Shown: positions 10,101 to 18,620 of the stretch, piece by piece
How positions within the stretch are numbered: the stretch's first letter is position 1
Layout of the letters: each line of letters starts with the position of its first letter
Source of the DNA: Deltaproteobacteria bacterium
GTDB lineage: Bacteria; Myxococcota_A; Polyangia; Polyangiales; Ga0077539
Reading direction: 5' to 3'
NCBI GenBank assembly: GCA_016218725.1
Contig: JACRDB010000066.1
Span: forward strand, 124,001-188,000
DNA length: 64,000 nucleotides
The notes under the pieces: model-generated
Database searches by the model: none
Seen by the model: only the letters and a program-made list of their open reading frames with translations
Told to the model about the DNA's origin: nothing
Program-made: the position numbers and the translations under genes

Positions 10101-10750
10101 TCGGGCGCACGCTGGAGCGCCTCGGGGAGGTGAACCTCCTGGCCATTGACGAACACGCCGAGCAGGCCCGCCGCGCGGCGTTCTTCCAAGCGCAGAAGGC
10201 GGACATCGAGCGCGCGCTGGAGCAACTGGAGGGGGCGATCCAGGCGATGAACAAGGAGTCCCGCAAGCGCTTCAAGGAGACCTTCGAGGACGTGGACCGG
10301 CACTTCCAGGCGCTCTTCCCGAGGCTCTTCCGGGGCGGCCAGGGGCGGCTCCAGCTCACCAACCCCGAGGACCTCCTGGAGAGCGGCGTGGAGATCGTGG
10401 CGCAGCCGCCGGGGAAGAAGCTCGCGAACCTGGAGGCCATGTCCGGCGGCGAGAAGACCTTGACGGCGGTGACCCTGCTCTTCGCGCTGTTCATGCACCG
10501 GCCGTCGCCCTTCTGCGTGCTGGACGAGGTGGAGGCGGCCCTCGACGAGGCCAACGTGCTGCGCTTCGGGGAGCTCGTCCGGGACCTCACGGACCGGAGC
10601 CAGTTCATTCTGATCACCCACAACAAGCGCACCATGGCCCTGGTGGACGTCCTCTACGGGGTGACGATGCAAGAGCCCGGAGTGTCCAAGCTGGTGGGCG
10701 TGAAGGTGCGGCAGGACGCCCGGGAGCCCCCCGGCGCCAGCGTCGCGTAG
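7163..10750 (+). CDS. smc: Chromosome segregation ATPase SMC
   Basis: This is a full-length 1195-residue SMC protein, the core of the bacterial condensin that loops and compacts the chromosome. The Walker A motif GPNGCGKS lies at residues 31-38. The ABC signature SGGEKTL starts at about 1094, and the Walker B motif VLDEVEAALDE has its acidic pair at 1121-1122. Two long coiled-coil arms (about 165-500 and 680-1020) flank a hinge at about 510-660. That hinge contains a short proline-rich insertion (PLPPTLPHPPTPG). The partners scpA and scpB are not in this window, although they usually lie elsewhere anyway. It ends 7 bp from the convergent lipoprotein gene, with no visible terminator between them. 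Confidence 0.97.
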   Translation: MKIRRLELQGFKSFVDRTVLRFDHDLVAVVGPNGCGKSNTVDAIRWCMGEQSAGRLRGRAMEDVIFNGSDSRAPHSFAEVSLTFDNTDGLCPPEWAAYPELVVTRRLSRDGTSEYSINRNPVRLLDVTALFLGTGAGTRAYSIVEQGRVGLVVTSKPEDRRSFFEEAAGITRFKARRKIAERKIELTRQNLLRVADLLAELEKNLATLKRQAQKAERYRALRGEQRELELYLASQRYLELCAVGAATRSAHGARHAEAEGVEAALRRLEAEAEAVRAQLFEAESALERAQRDRFEADNDARRQEAELARVRDARAASARRAQDARRELHEVTQSARTLLNERDTLARDLDGVAVAEAEELERLAVAEARQKELREHLAAVDAELRAHREAALHAEKALASAEATRLAVARRLREAEERSARCRAEARAIDRRQAELAHEQEGLGGRVEALRAERDQLAARRTKLEASQEPLKAERERAEQRLAEARRERERAAARLHALREVARRHEGVGPGVRSLLDGSDPAVLGLLADRMEVPEDLARAVLSVLSDRWQDVGVASTRDALRLASKLRAERRGRGALVPDDALAAPLPPTLPHPPTPGVLGPLSSRLDLETAPPAWRGRLASVVLVDDLSSAVSAREALGDMGRTYTYVTLHGEVLEPEGRVVGGVPDPAGVGVMVTQAELRALEPRVEALTNLMEELSDGFEAAKQRGVALARDLEAARADLHAQELALVTLERDARAHEAELAQGRLRQVQLTQEAAGAEAQVQEATREDLALGRGIDEARQRREEARQGLQAGEAEAQQWKNEVDRAASRVSDARVVAARAKERATAARNAVHRLERSVEELSARGRRLDEELEALGRAEAEGSRREESLRASITTAVALASQREAEVTTRRRRYDDLKASLGDLEGRSKSVRARKDALQREVGALALRAREEALAMEHLVAGVAERHGVSLPRVVGDHHAKPLPTESDRQRLEELGRTLERLGEVNLLAIDEHAEQARRAAFFQAQKADIERALEQLEGAIQAMNKESRKRFKETFEDVDRHFQALFPRLFRGGQGRLQLTNPEDLLESGVEIVAQPPGKKLANLEAMSGGEKTLTAVTLLFALFMHRPSPFCVLDEVEAALDEANVLRFGELVRDLTDRSQFILITHNKRTMALVDVLYGVTMQEPGVSKLVGVKVRQDAREPPGASVA

Positions 10751-10757
10751 GGGTGCC

Positions 10758-12716
10758 TCAGGGCCCGACGGCGACGGACTCGGTGTCCCCGAGGCCTCGG
10801 GCGAAGACCTCGAAGGGCGCGAAGGCCCCCGCCCGGAAGCGGGACACATAGAGCACCCCGCCGCCGTCGCCCGCCACGTAGATGTTGTTGGAGGCGTCGA
10901 TCGCGATCTGGTTGACGTCTATGGCGAAGGGGTAGGGCACCACGGGCCTGGCGGTCGCAAAGTCTCCTCCGCCGGTGATGTCAAAGAGCCCGGTGCCCGC
11001 GGCGGCGGTGGACCAGAGCACCAGCACCCTGCCCCGGTGATCCACGTGAAGCTGGCCAGAAATGTGCGTCCCCGCCGGGCGGAAACCCCGTGCGTAGGGG
11101 GTGTCCACGCCGGTCACCAGGTCGTGGGAGAGCACCCTCCCGGCGCCCCCTTCGGAGATGAGAAGCACGCGGCCGCAGACCCAGAGGCCCGTGGGGTTGT
11201 CGTACATCCCGGGCAGCGGGCTCGCGGCGCCCGCGGAGGACACGCGCACCACACGCTGCCGCCCCCCGTCGCCGTTGGAGAGGAAGAGGTTGCCGTCCTC
11301 GTCGTTGGCCAGGCCCTCGATGTACGCGAGGGACCCGGTGAAGAGGTCCCGCGCCAGGGGCCTCGCGCCGGTGAGGTCCCCGCCCGCGGTGACGTCCCAG
11401 AGGGAGCCCCCGAGGGCGTTGGTGGCCGCCAGGAGGCGCCCGTCGCGGGTGCCGTGCAAGGGCCCGAGCCAGCCCCCGGCGGGCACCCTGGCGAAGGGCC
11501 TGGTGGTGCCACCGGTGACCTCGAAGACATCGGCCACCGTCGGAGGAAAGGACAGCCCCGCGAAGATCCTCCCGGTGAGCGGCGTGGGGGCCGCTCCCGG
11601 CGGCGGGCGGCAGCCGCAGGCGCCCTGGACGCACGCCCCGAGCGTCGCGCAGGCGGTCCCGCAGGCGGCGCAGTTGCGCGGGTCCCGCTGGAGGTCCGCC
11701 TCGCAGCCGTTGCGCGCGTCGCGGTCACAGTCCGCGAGGGTCCCCAGGCACGTCCCCACGGCGCAGGCTCCCGCCACGCAGCGGGCCTCGGCGCCCGGGA
11801 GCGCGCAGCGCGCGCCGCAGCGACCGCAGTGGGAGACGCTCGTCGCGAGCTCCACCTCGCAGCCATTGGCCGCGTCCCCGTCGCAGTCGGCATGGCCCTC
11901 GTCGCAGGTGAAGCCGCAGACGCCGGCCGCGCAGGTGACGGTGGCGTGGGGCCTCCCGGGGCAACGCTGGCCGCACCCGCCGCAGTGGGCGAGGTCCGTC
12001 AAGGTGTGGGCCTCGCAGCCGTCGCGGGGCTCGCCGTTGCAATCGCCGTAGGGGGCGCTGCATGCACCCACCTCGCAACGCCCGGCGCGGCAGGCCGGGG
12101 TCCCGTTGGGCGCGGCGCACACATTGTCGCAGGCCCCGCAGTGGGCGCTGTTCTCCCGGAGCGAGACGCACCCTCCGCCGCAACACATCAGCCCCGCCGG
12201 GCAGGGCTGAGCGCCCTTGCAGCCGGGGACGCACTCCCGCCCCTGGCAGAGCATCCCCGCGGGGCAGTCCGGGTGCCCCAGGCACTCGACGCAGCGATGG
12301 GCGGGCACCTCGCAGCGCGCCAGGGCGCGGCCCGAGGAGGTTTCCGGTACGTCCCCGGCGCCCGCGTCGGCGGTCACCCCGCGGCAGCCGTCATCGGCGC
12401 GGCACCCCGGGACGCACACCCGCCCGGCGTCGTCGCAGTGGTGCGTGGGGGCGCAGGTGTCCCTCGCGGCGAGACACTCCACGCAAGCGCCCGAAGGGGC
12501 GTGGCACACCCGGCGGGAGGGCTCGGCGGCGCAGTCCGTGTCGGTGGCACACCGAAAGGGAGCCTCCGGGCCCCCGAGGTCCTGCCCGAGGTCCTGTCCG
12601 GTGTCCCTCCCGGTGTCCCGCCCGGCGTCGCGCCCCGGGCGCACCACGGCGGAGCCCTTGAAGCACCCGGCCAGCCCCAGCAGGAGCAGGCACCACGGCG
12701 GACACCGGGCGTCCAT
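10758..12716 (-). CDS. Cysteine-rich repeat lipoprotein with C-terminal beta-propeller-like domain
   Basis: This is a 652-residue secreted lipoprotein; the signal peptide ends in the lipobox LAGC (Cys18). A linker of GRD/GQD repeats follows. Residues ~55-190 form a cysteine-rich region with patterns such as CVECLGHPDC. Residues ~190-370 contain repeated myxobacterial 'NGCE...HCG.CG..C' modules. The C-terminal ~280 residues are glycine-rich beta-strand repeats (for example NIYVAGDGGGVLYVSRF), which fit an NHL/six-bladed propeller. The protein is probably surface-exposed and binding or adhesive. It follows the zinc-ribbon gene by 15 bp and is likely in the same transcript. Specific ligand unknown. 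Confidence 0.85.
   Translation of the reverse strand: MDARCPPWCLLLLGLAGCFKGSAVVRPGRDAGRDTGRDTGQDLGQDLGGPEAPFRCATDTDCAAEPSRRVCHAPSGACVECLAARDTCAPTHHCDDAGRVCVPGCRADDGCRGVTADAGAGDVPETSSGRALARCEVPAHRCVECLGHPDCPAGMLCQGRECVPGCKGAQPCPAGLMCCGGGCVSLRENSAHCGACDNVCAAPNGTPACRAGRCEVGACSAPYGDCNGEPRDGCEAHTLTDLAHCGGCGQRCPGRPHATVTCAAGVCGFTCDEGHADCDGDAANGCEVELATSVSHCGRCGARCALPGAEARCVAGACAVGTCLGTLADCDRDARNGCEADLQRDPRNCAACGTACATLGACVQGACGCRPPPGAAPTPLTGRIFAGLSFPPTVADVFEVTGGTTRPFARVPAGGWLGPLHGTRDGRLLAATNALGGSLWDVTAGGDLTGARPLARDLFTGSLAYIEGLANDEDGNLFLSNGDGGRQRVVRVSSAGAASPLPGMYDNPTGLWVCGRVLLISEGGAGRVLSHDLVTGVDTPYARGFRPAGTHISGQLHVDHRGRVLVLWSTAAAGTGLFDITGGGDFATARPVVPYPFAIDVNQIAIDASNNIYVAGDGGGVLYVSRFRAGAFAPFEVFARGLGDTESVAVGP
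12575..12634 (-). repeat. Five 12-bp tandem units encoding the lipoprotein linker
   Basis: Five consecutive 12-bp units (two of type CGAGGTCCTGYC, three of type CGGYGTCNCNCC on the plus strand) encode the GRD/GQD-type linker directly after the lipidated cysteine. Such repeats can change in number by slippage and lengthen or shorten the tether. Confidence 0.8.
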
Positions 12717-12731
12717 CGCGCGCCCGGGCCG

Positions 12732-13292
12732 TCAGAAGGGCGCGCCGCAGGCGCCGCAGGCGCTCGCGCCGGGGACCTTGTCGGCGCGGCAGTTGGGGCA
12801 CTTGTTGGCCATGGGGTCGGGCCCCTTGCGGGCCTCCGTGGGCTGCTCATAGGCCACCGGGGCGCTGGTCACCGCCGTGAAGACCCCCGCGGCGGCGGTG
12901 CTGGCCGCGACCCCGGCGCTCCCCAGCGCGCCGCTCACCATGCTGCCGAAGTTCCCGAAGAAGCCCGCGGGCTTCGCCTGCGCCACCCGCGCCTCCAGCG
13001 CCTGGAGCCTTGCCGTGTCCCGGCGCTGCGTGTAGAGCTGCCGAAGCGACGCCACCGCGCCCTCGTGGGTGGGATCAATCGCCACCAGCGCCTCGGTGGC
13101 GCGGAGCGCCTCGGCCTCGTTGCGGAGCTTCACCCGGTAGACGCTCACCAGGTGCTCCAGCGTGCGGACCTTCTCCCGCGGGTCCTGGTGGAGCCCCACG
13201 CGCCTCCACAGCGCGTTGATGGCCTCCGGCCAGCGGTTGGCGTTCTCCAGGCGGGTGATCTCCTGGTCGAGGGCGGCGGTGTCCTGGCTCAT
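12732..13292 (-). CDS. TPR-like protein with C-terminal zinc ribbon
   Basis: This is a 186-residue protein from the ATG at 13290-13292 (MSQDTAALDQEI). Residues ~1-85 form helical TPR-like repeats (for example WPEAINALWRRVGLHQDP). A glycine/alanine-rich hydrophobic stretch at about 95-135 could associate with the membrane. The last ~25 residues are a zinc ribbon (CPNC...CGAC). Function is unknown. It is the promoter-proximal gene of a two-gene unit with the cysteine-rich lipoprotein and is divergent from the giant membrane protein, 131 bp away. Confidence 0.7.
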   Translation of the reverse strand: MSQDTAALDQEITRLENANRWPEAINALWRRVGLHQDPREKVRTLEHLVSVYRVKLRNEAEALRATEALVAIDPTHEGAVASLRQLYTQRRDTARLQALEARVAQAKPAGFFGNFGSMVSGALGSAGVAASTAAAGVFTAVTSAPVAYEQPTEARKGPDPMANKCPNCRADKVPGASACGACGAPF

Positions 13293-13423
13293 GGCTCTCT
13301 GCGGTACCATGGCCCGCAAGAAGAGGTAAACCGTCAACTCCATTGACCGCCTGGACAGGGCGCCTTTGGGACCGCAGGGTCAGAGGGTACCGTCGCTGGA
13401 GGAAGAGGGGGCCTTGGAGGGTC

Positions 13424-16400
13424 ATGAAGCTGTGCCTCACCTGCGGTGAGTTCCACGCAAAGGGGCTGGACTGCCCGAAGTGCCTCGGGCCGCTGGTGGG
13501 GGACACCCCCGCGCGGCGCCGCGCGCGGGTGGAGCGCCTGGTGCGTCGGAGGTTGGAAGCGGCCTTCGAGCGCTGGGCGGAGGCGGGCCTTGTGCGCATG
13601 GAGGACCGTCCGGCCTTCGAGCTCCACCTCGATGCGCTGGAGCACGAAGCACGCCTCCGGGACGCGCGTCCGCAGGCTCCGAAGGTACCCGTCCCTGTGG
13701 ATGCGCCGCCCGCGCGGGAGGAGCCTGCGCCGACAGTGAGCGCCCCGGAGGTGGTACAGGCGGTGCTGGAGCCCGCCTCGGCGGGGCCGCTCACGGGCAC
13801 CGTGGACGCCTTCGCGGCGCTGGACTCTCCCGGGGTCCTCCTCGATCCCGAGGAGCCCCCGGCGCCCTCGCGCTGGGAGACCGAGCTCCGCCCGCTCCTC
13901 TACGAGAACATCGGCTGGTTCCTCGGGACGCTCTTCGTGCTGGCCGGGAGTGTCTACGGGGTCCGAGAGGCCTGGAGGACCCTCGGGGGCGTGCCCCGGC
14001 ACCTGCTGGTGGTGGTGGCGTTTGCGCTGTACCACGCGGCGTTTGCGGGCCTCGGGAGGCTCCTCGCGCCGCGCTCCGCGGCGACGGGCAAGGTCCTCGG
14101 GGGGATCTCCCTGGGGCTCCTGCCGGTGGTGTTCACGGCCCTCGGGGCCCTCGCGGAGGTGTCCGTCTTCGTGGCGCTCGTGGCCACGACGGCCACCGCG
14201 GTGCTCGCGCGCTGGACCCTCGCCGGCGTCGCCCAGCGCTTCGCCCTGGAGGGGAGGGAGGTCCTCACCGTCGCGCTCCTCCCGTCGCTCCTGGCGCACG
14301 TCCCCGCGGTGGCCGCGGGCCAGGCCCCCACGGTGCGCCTGGCCCTGCCCTTCCTGGGCCTCGGGGTCCTGGGCCTTGCGACGCGCTCGGCGGCCCTGGC
14401 GCCCATCGCAGCCGCGCTCTACGGGGCCTCGACGCTCGCCGCGCTGGCGTACCTCGGGACCCCGGGCTCCTCGGACGCGGGTCCCTTGTCGCTCGCCGTG
14501 GCGGGCCTCTGGGCCTCCGGGCTGGCGGCGCTCACCGTCGAGCGCTCCGCCGAGGGACCCCTCCGGGACCGCCTGCCCCGCACGACCTCGGCGCTGGAAG
14601 TGCTGGCCCTGGCGCTCCTCGCGGGGCTCTCCCTCGCCGCCGCCTGGAGGGTCCTCGGGGCGCCTTCGGATGCCCCGACGGCGCTCCTGGCGCTCGCCCA
14701 GGCCGCCCTCTCGGCGTGGGTGTTCGCCCGCTCGACCCGGCGCCACCCGGGGGCCCTCCATGCGGTTGTTCCCACCCTCGCGCTGGCTACGTCCCTGGCC
14801 GCGCGGTGCCTCGTCCCTCGGTGGCCCGCGGCCTGGGCCCTGGGAGGCGCCGTGGCCGTGGCCGCCATCCTCTGCGCCGCGGCCCGGCTGCCCCATGGGA
14901 GACCCCGGGCGGTGCTCCTCGGTTGGTCCCGAGGAGGCGCCCTGGCCGCACTTTTCTGTACGATGCTCCTGGCTCAGGGCGCCACGCTCCCAGGGCGGCT
15001 CCCGACCTTCGGCGTGGCCGCGAGCATGCTCCTGGCGCTCGCTGCCCACACCTCGGGAGCCCTCGGCGCGAGCATGTCGCACTACGTCGGTGGGCTCTGC
15101 CTCGCCGTCGTCGCCGCGTGGCCCTCGCTCTTCCCGGGGCGCGCGACGGACGCCATGGCAGCGTTGACGGCGCTGTACGGACTGTGGGGAGTGCTCGCGG
15201 CGCCGCGCTCACGGCCCGAGGAGGCGCCCCTGAGACCCCTGGAGGACCTGTCCCTCCTCGCGGGGATCCTGGGTCTCACCGCGGCCCTCTGGGAGCGCTC
15301 CCTGCCCTCCCCCGCGGTGTCTCCAGAGGGCCCCTGGTGGCGCACGTTGGACCTGCCGGTGGTCGCCCTCGGGGCGCTCTTGATGCTCCGGTCGCTGCGG
15401 GACGGGAGCCGCCTGGTGGCCCTCCTCGGCGCCCTCGCCCTGGGCGCCGCCGCGGCCCTCGCCCCGTACCCCGTCACCGTCGGAGAGAGAGCTTTCTGCC
15501 TCGCCCTGGTGGCCGTGGCCTTCACCGCCGTGGCGGGGCTCCAAGGCTCTCGGACACGCGAGACCGACGCCCCTGGGCGCTCGCTCTTCGGCGCGCTGTC
15601 CCTCCCGTGGCGCGCGGGTCCCTGGACGCAGCTCATGGACGGCCTCGCCATGGCGGGCGTGGTCGCGCTCGCAGGCGCCGTCGCCCTGGTGGCGGTGTGG
15701 TTGTCCACCCTGACGGAGCCCGACCGGCCGTTCGCCATCGGCGCGTCCGTGGGAGTCATCGTCGTGGGCCTCCTGGCCTTCGCCACGCGCGCGTTGGAGC
15801 TGGCCTCGCTGCGCGGACACGTGGGCGCCCTCGCCGCGGCGGGCGTCGGCGTGGCCCTCGCGGGGCTCACCAACCGCCTCGGGCGCCCGCTGCCTCCGGC
15901 GGTGGTGGGCGTGAAGCTCTCGGTGGTCACCCTCGGGGTCTGGCTCCTGGCGCGGCTCCTGGTGGCCCTGGGTCCGAGGCTCGCCGCGAAGCTCGGAAAC
16001 GACGACCAGGGCGCGCTCTACCACTATGTCCCCCACGCCGGGGTCCTCGCCCTGGGGACTCTCCTCGGGGTGGACGGCGCGCTGATCCTGGCGCCGGACC
16101 TCGGCCGGGGCCTGGCGGTCACGCCGCCGACGCTGTATCTCGGCGCGGCGCTCGCGTTCGTGCTCCTGGGGCGCTCGGCGAAGAACCCCTGGTGGTGGGC
16201 GCCCGCCACGCTGGGGCTCCTCCTGGGCGCGACGCACCTCGCCTCCACCCGAACCCTCCGAGGTCCCGAGCTGGTGCGCGTGTCTACGGGCGCGTGGGTC
16301 CCCGCCGAGGCGGTCCCGCCGGAGGCGCTGTGGTACGCAAAGCCCGCCTGGCTCGACCCTTCCGTGTGGCTGGGTGCCGGCGACAGCACCGTCGCGCTGT

Positions 16401-18283
16401 GCGATCGGGCCGCCCTCGGGCTCGCCTCGGGCGCCGCGGTCCTCGGCCTCCTGGCGGTCCTTTCCGCGCGCTCGGCCGGTGTGAATGGGCTCCTCACCCG
16501 GTGCCTCGGCGCGCCCGAGACCGAGCCGGGGCCGGTGCTCCGAGAGCAGTGGGCCACCGGGGTCCTCGGCGCCGCGTCGGCGCTCACGCTGGGCTCCTGG
16601 TGGAGGGCCTCGGCCCCCGCGGCGGCGGTGCTGGTGGCCGCCGCGGCGCTGGTGGTGGGCGCGAGGACCCGCGCGCGAGGGGTCCTCACGGCGGCCCTGG
16701 CGCTGGTTACGCTCGCCCAGGCGTTTGCCTTCGCGAGCGGAACGGCGCCGTGGTGGGTGGGGCCGGGCCTCGCGCTGGTGGCGCTCCTCGTCGTGCTGTC
16801 CGGGCCTCTCCTGGCCTCGCGCTACGGAGTGCCCCTCGCGAGGGTGAGCGGGCGCACCCACGCGCTGGGGCTGTTCCTCGGGGCCACGGGGGGCCTCTAC
16901 GCCCTCGCTACCGGCGCCCCGGCGGGCACGCTCCCCTGGGGCGCGGCGCTCCTCCAGGGCGCCGCCACGGCGCTCCTGGGCCGCTGGCTGGAGAGCCCAG
17001 CCATCCCGATCACCGCCGCGTGGATGGCGTTGGTCTTCGCCTTCATCGCGCGCCAGCGAGCCTCCGAGGAGGGCGGACGCATCTCTGCGCTCCTGGCGTG
17101 TCTCGCTGCGGGCAAGGCCAGCTCTACCGGCGTGCTGGTGCTCTTCTCGGTAGGGGCTCCGAGGGCCCTGGTGCCTTCGGCGGGGACGCCCGTCGCCCTG
17201 GCGCTGGCGCTCACCGCGGCCGGGGCTCACGCTGCCTCTCGCCGCACCTTGCAGGAGGGCCCGACGCGTGGCGTGAGGCTCGGGAGGGACCTCCTTCTAT
17301 TGTCCTCCGGCGTCTGGGTGGGGATCTTTGTCCTGGCCGTCCAGGGCCCCGTGAGGCCCGACCCTCACGCCCTCACCTACGGCGTGCTTGCCCTGGCTGC
17401 GGTGGTGGGCGTGAGCCTCCACGCCGCGTGGAGGGAGGCGTCCGCGCGCCATGTGGACCTGGTGCAGGGCTCCGTGGTGGGCGTGTACGCGCTGGTGCGC
17501 GCGGTCTTCGCCCGGGACCTGCCTCCGGAGTTCGACGCGGTGTGCGTCCTGGGCCTTGGCTTCGCGCTCGTGGGGGTCACCGTGCAGGCCCGCAAGGCGG
17601 GGCTGGAGCCCGTGGCGCGGGCCACCCGTCGCTTCGCCGCGCTCCTCCCCCTCGCGCTGTGGGTGGTGCTCCCGTCGGAGGTGTCGGGCTCCTCGGCCCT
17701 GGCCGCCGCGGGAGCGGGTGTGCTCTATGGCGTCCTCGGCGCCGTGGAGAAGAGCCGCCTGTTCGGCGCCCTGGGTGCCGCGGCGGTGAACCTCGCGTTG
17801 ATCCTGGCGGGTCTCTCCACGGGCTTCCAGGGCGTCGAGGTGTATCTCGGCCCCGTCGGGCTCTTTGTCGGGTGCCTGGGGCAGCTCCTGGCGCCCTCCC
17901 TCGCGGTCCCGGCCCGCAACGCCCTGCGGATCGTCGGAGGGCTCCTGGTGTATCTCCCCTCGGGGTGGCAGCTCGCCCTCCAGGTAGGGAACGCCCGGGA
18001 CGGGTGGTACCCGGTGGGTTTTGGCGTGGTGTGTCTGGCGGGCATCGCCGCCGGGATGCTGCTCCACCTCCGGGCGTACCTGGCACTGGGGCTGGTCTTC
18101 CTGGTGCTCGATGTGGTCGCCTCGCTGGTATACGCGGGCCTGCGGGACCACCGCCTGGGCTTCCTGGTGCTGTCCCTGGCGGGCCTCGGGATCCTTGGGG
18201 TGATGGTGCTCACCACTGTGAAGAGGGACGCCTACCGCGCTTTGGTCGCACGGGTGAGGGCGCAGTTGGGGCGCTGGGAGTAA
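13424..18283 (+). CDS. Giant polytopic membrane protein (1619 aa) with N-terminal zinc ribbon
   Basis: This is a 1619-residue protein from the ATG at 13424, chosen because GGAGGG lies just upstream and the protein then begins with a zinc ribbon (CLTCGEFHAKGLDCPKC). A charged region follows to about residue 145. From there to the end the protein is nearly continuous alanine/leucine/valine-rich hydrophobic helices, in the order of 40 transmembrane segments. The first membrane part (ENIGWFLGTLFVLAGSVYG) resembles DUF2157/DUF2339-type membrane proteins, but the length far exceeds those families. The C-terminus is a short cytoplasmic tail. No catalytic motif is recognised. The gene stands alone, divergent from the TPR/zinc-ribbon gene. 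Confidence 0.8.
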   Translation: MKLCLTCGEFHAKGLDCPKCLGPLVGDTPARRRARVERLVRRRLEAAFERWAEAGLVRMEDRPAFELHLDALEHEARLRDARPQAPKVPVPVDAPPAREEPAPTVSAPEVVQAVLEPASAGPLTGTVDAFAALDSPGVLLDPEEPPAPSRWETELRPLLYENIGWFLGTLFVLAGSVYGVREAWRTLGGVPRHLLVVVAFALYHAAFAGLGRLLAPRSAATGKVLGGISLGLLPVVFTALGALAEVSVFVALVATTATAVLARWTLAGVAQRFALEGREVLTVALLPSLLAHVPAVAAGQAPTVRLALPFLGLGVLGLATRSAALAPIAAALYGASTLAALAYLGTPGSSDAGPLSLAVAGLWASGLAALTVERSAEGPLRDRLPRTTSALEVLALALLAGLSLAAAWRVLGAPSDAPTALLALAQAALSAWVFARSTRRHPGALHAVVPTLALATSLAARCLVPRWPAAWALGGAVAVAAILCAAARLPHGRPRAVLLGWSRGGALAALFCTMLLAQGATLPGRLPTFGVAASMLLALAAHTSGALGASMSHYVGGLCLAVVAAWPSLFPGRATDAMAALTALYGLWGVLAAPRSRPEEAPLRPLEDLSLLAGILGLTAALWERSLPSPAVSPEGPWWRTLDLPVVALGALLMLRSLRDGSRLVALLGALALGAAAALAPYPVTVGERAFCLALVAVAFTAVAGLQGSRTRETDAPGRSLFGALSLPWRAGPWTQLMDGLAMAGVVALAGAVALVAVWLSTLTEPDRPFAIGASVGVIVVGLLAFATRALELASLRGHVGALAAAGVGVALAGLTNRLGRPLPPAVVGVKLSVVTLGVWLLARLLVALGPRLAAKLGNDDQGALYHYVPHAGVLALGTLLGVDGALILAPDLGRGLAVTPPTLYLGAALAFVLLGRSAKNPWWWAPATLGLLLGATHLASTRTLRGPELVRVSTGAWVPAEAVPPEALWYAKPAWLDPSVWLGAGDSTVALCDRAALGLASGAAVLGLLAVLSARSAGVNGLLTRCLGAPETEPGPVLREQWATGVLGAASALTLGSWWRASAPAAAVLVAAAALVVGARTRARGVLTAALALVTLAQAFAFASGTAPWWVGPGLALVALLVVLSGPLLASRYGVPLARVSGRTHALGLFLGATGGLYALATGAPAGTLPWGAALLQGAATALLGRWLESPAIPITAAWMALVFAFIARQRASEEGGRISALLACLAAGKASSTGVLVLFSVGAPRALVPSAGTPVALALALTAAGAHAASRRTLQEGPTRGVRLGRDLLLLSSGVWVGIFVLAVQGPVRPDPHALTYGVLALAAVVGVSLHAAWREASARHVDLVQGSVVGVYALVRAVFARDLPPEFDAVCVLGLGFALVGVTVQARKAGLEPVARATRRFAALLPLALWVVLPSEVSGSSALAAAGAGVLYGVLGAVEKSRLFGALGAAAVNLALILAGLSTGFQGVEVYLGPVGLFVGCLGQLLAPSLAVPARNALRIVGGLLVYLPSGWQLALQVGNARDGWYPVGFGVVCLAGIAAGMLLHLRAYLALGLVFLVLDVVASLVYAGLRDHRLGFLVLSLAGLGILGVMVLTTVKRDAYRALVARVRAQLGRWE

Positions 18284-18620
18284 ACACTACCCATACATGT
18301 AGGCGCGGGAGACCCTTGGGGTTCCCCCTGGGTACTCCGAGGAGGTGCATGGAACTCACGAGCCTTCGGTGCACCCCTGCCTCGGGGCGAAGGGGACGTC
18401 GCGGGGTTCCCGTCAACCCCGGTTTGGGGTCGTCGGGTACCCGGAGGGGTTCCGATGAGCACTGGTGAGTAGGCGAGGGTAACCTCGAAGGGTAGGGGCG
18501 CCCTATGTCGCGTAGTCGCCGGGAGGCCGCGGGGGTGTGTGCGCCCACCGTGGAGTACTCGCGGGAGCGCACGGAGCAATGGCGGCGTCCAGTCTGGAGC
18601 ATCCTTACAGGAGCGCCGGA
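18284..18620. other. 337-bp gene-free interval with repeated and palindromic motifs
   Basis: This interval lies between two convergent genes. It contains three copies of GGGGTTCC (18318-18325, 18403-18410, 18446-18453), the 10-bp palindrome CGGGTACCCG at 18434-18443 and a small hairpin ACCCC-GGTTT-GGGGT at 18416-18430. It does not match the conserved cores of RNase P RNA, tmRNA, 4.5S RNA or tRNA. It could be a transcribed 3' region, a structured RNA or a repeat remnant. Confidence 0.4.
18349..18468 (+). CDS. Possible 39-residue small ORF
   Basis: An ATG at 18349 lies directly behind a good Shine-Dalgarno sequence (GAGGAGGTGC). It opens a frame of 39 codons encoding a basic peptide (about six arginines, one cysteine) that ends at TGA 18466-18468. 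No homology is recognised and the composition is ordinary, so this may be chance. It is listed because it is the only ORF with a ribosome-binding site in an otherwise empty interval. Confidence 0.2.
   Translation: MELTSLRCTPASGRRGRRGVPVNPGLGSSGTRRGSDEHW

Noticed and set aside
18284..18620. Possible RNase P RNA, tmRNA, 4.5S RNA or tRNA in the gap between the giant membrane protein and the TPR protein
   Set aside because: None of the conserved cores of these RNAs is present on either strand.
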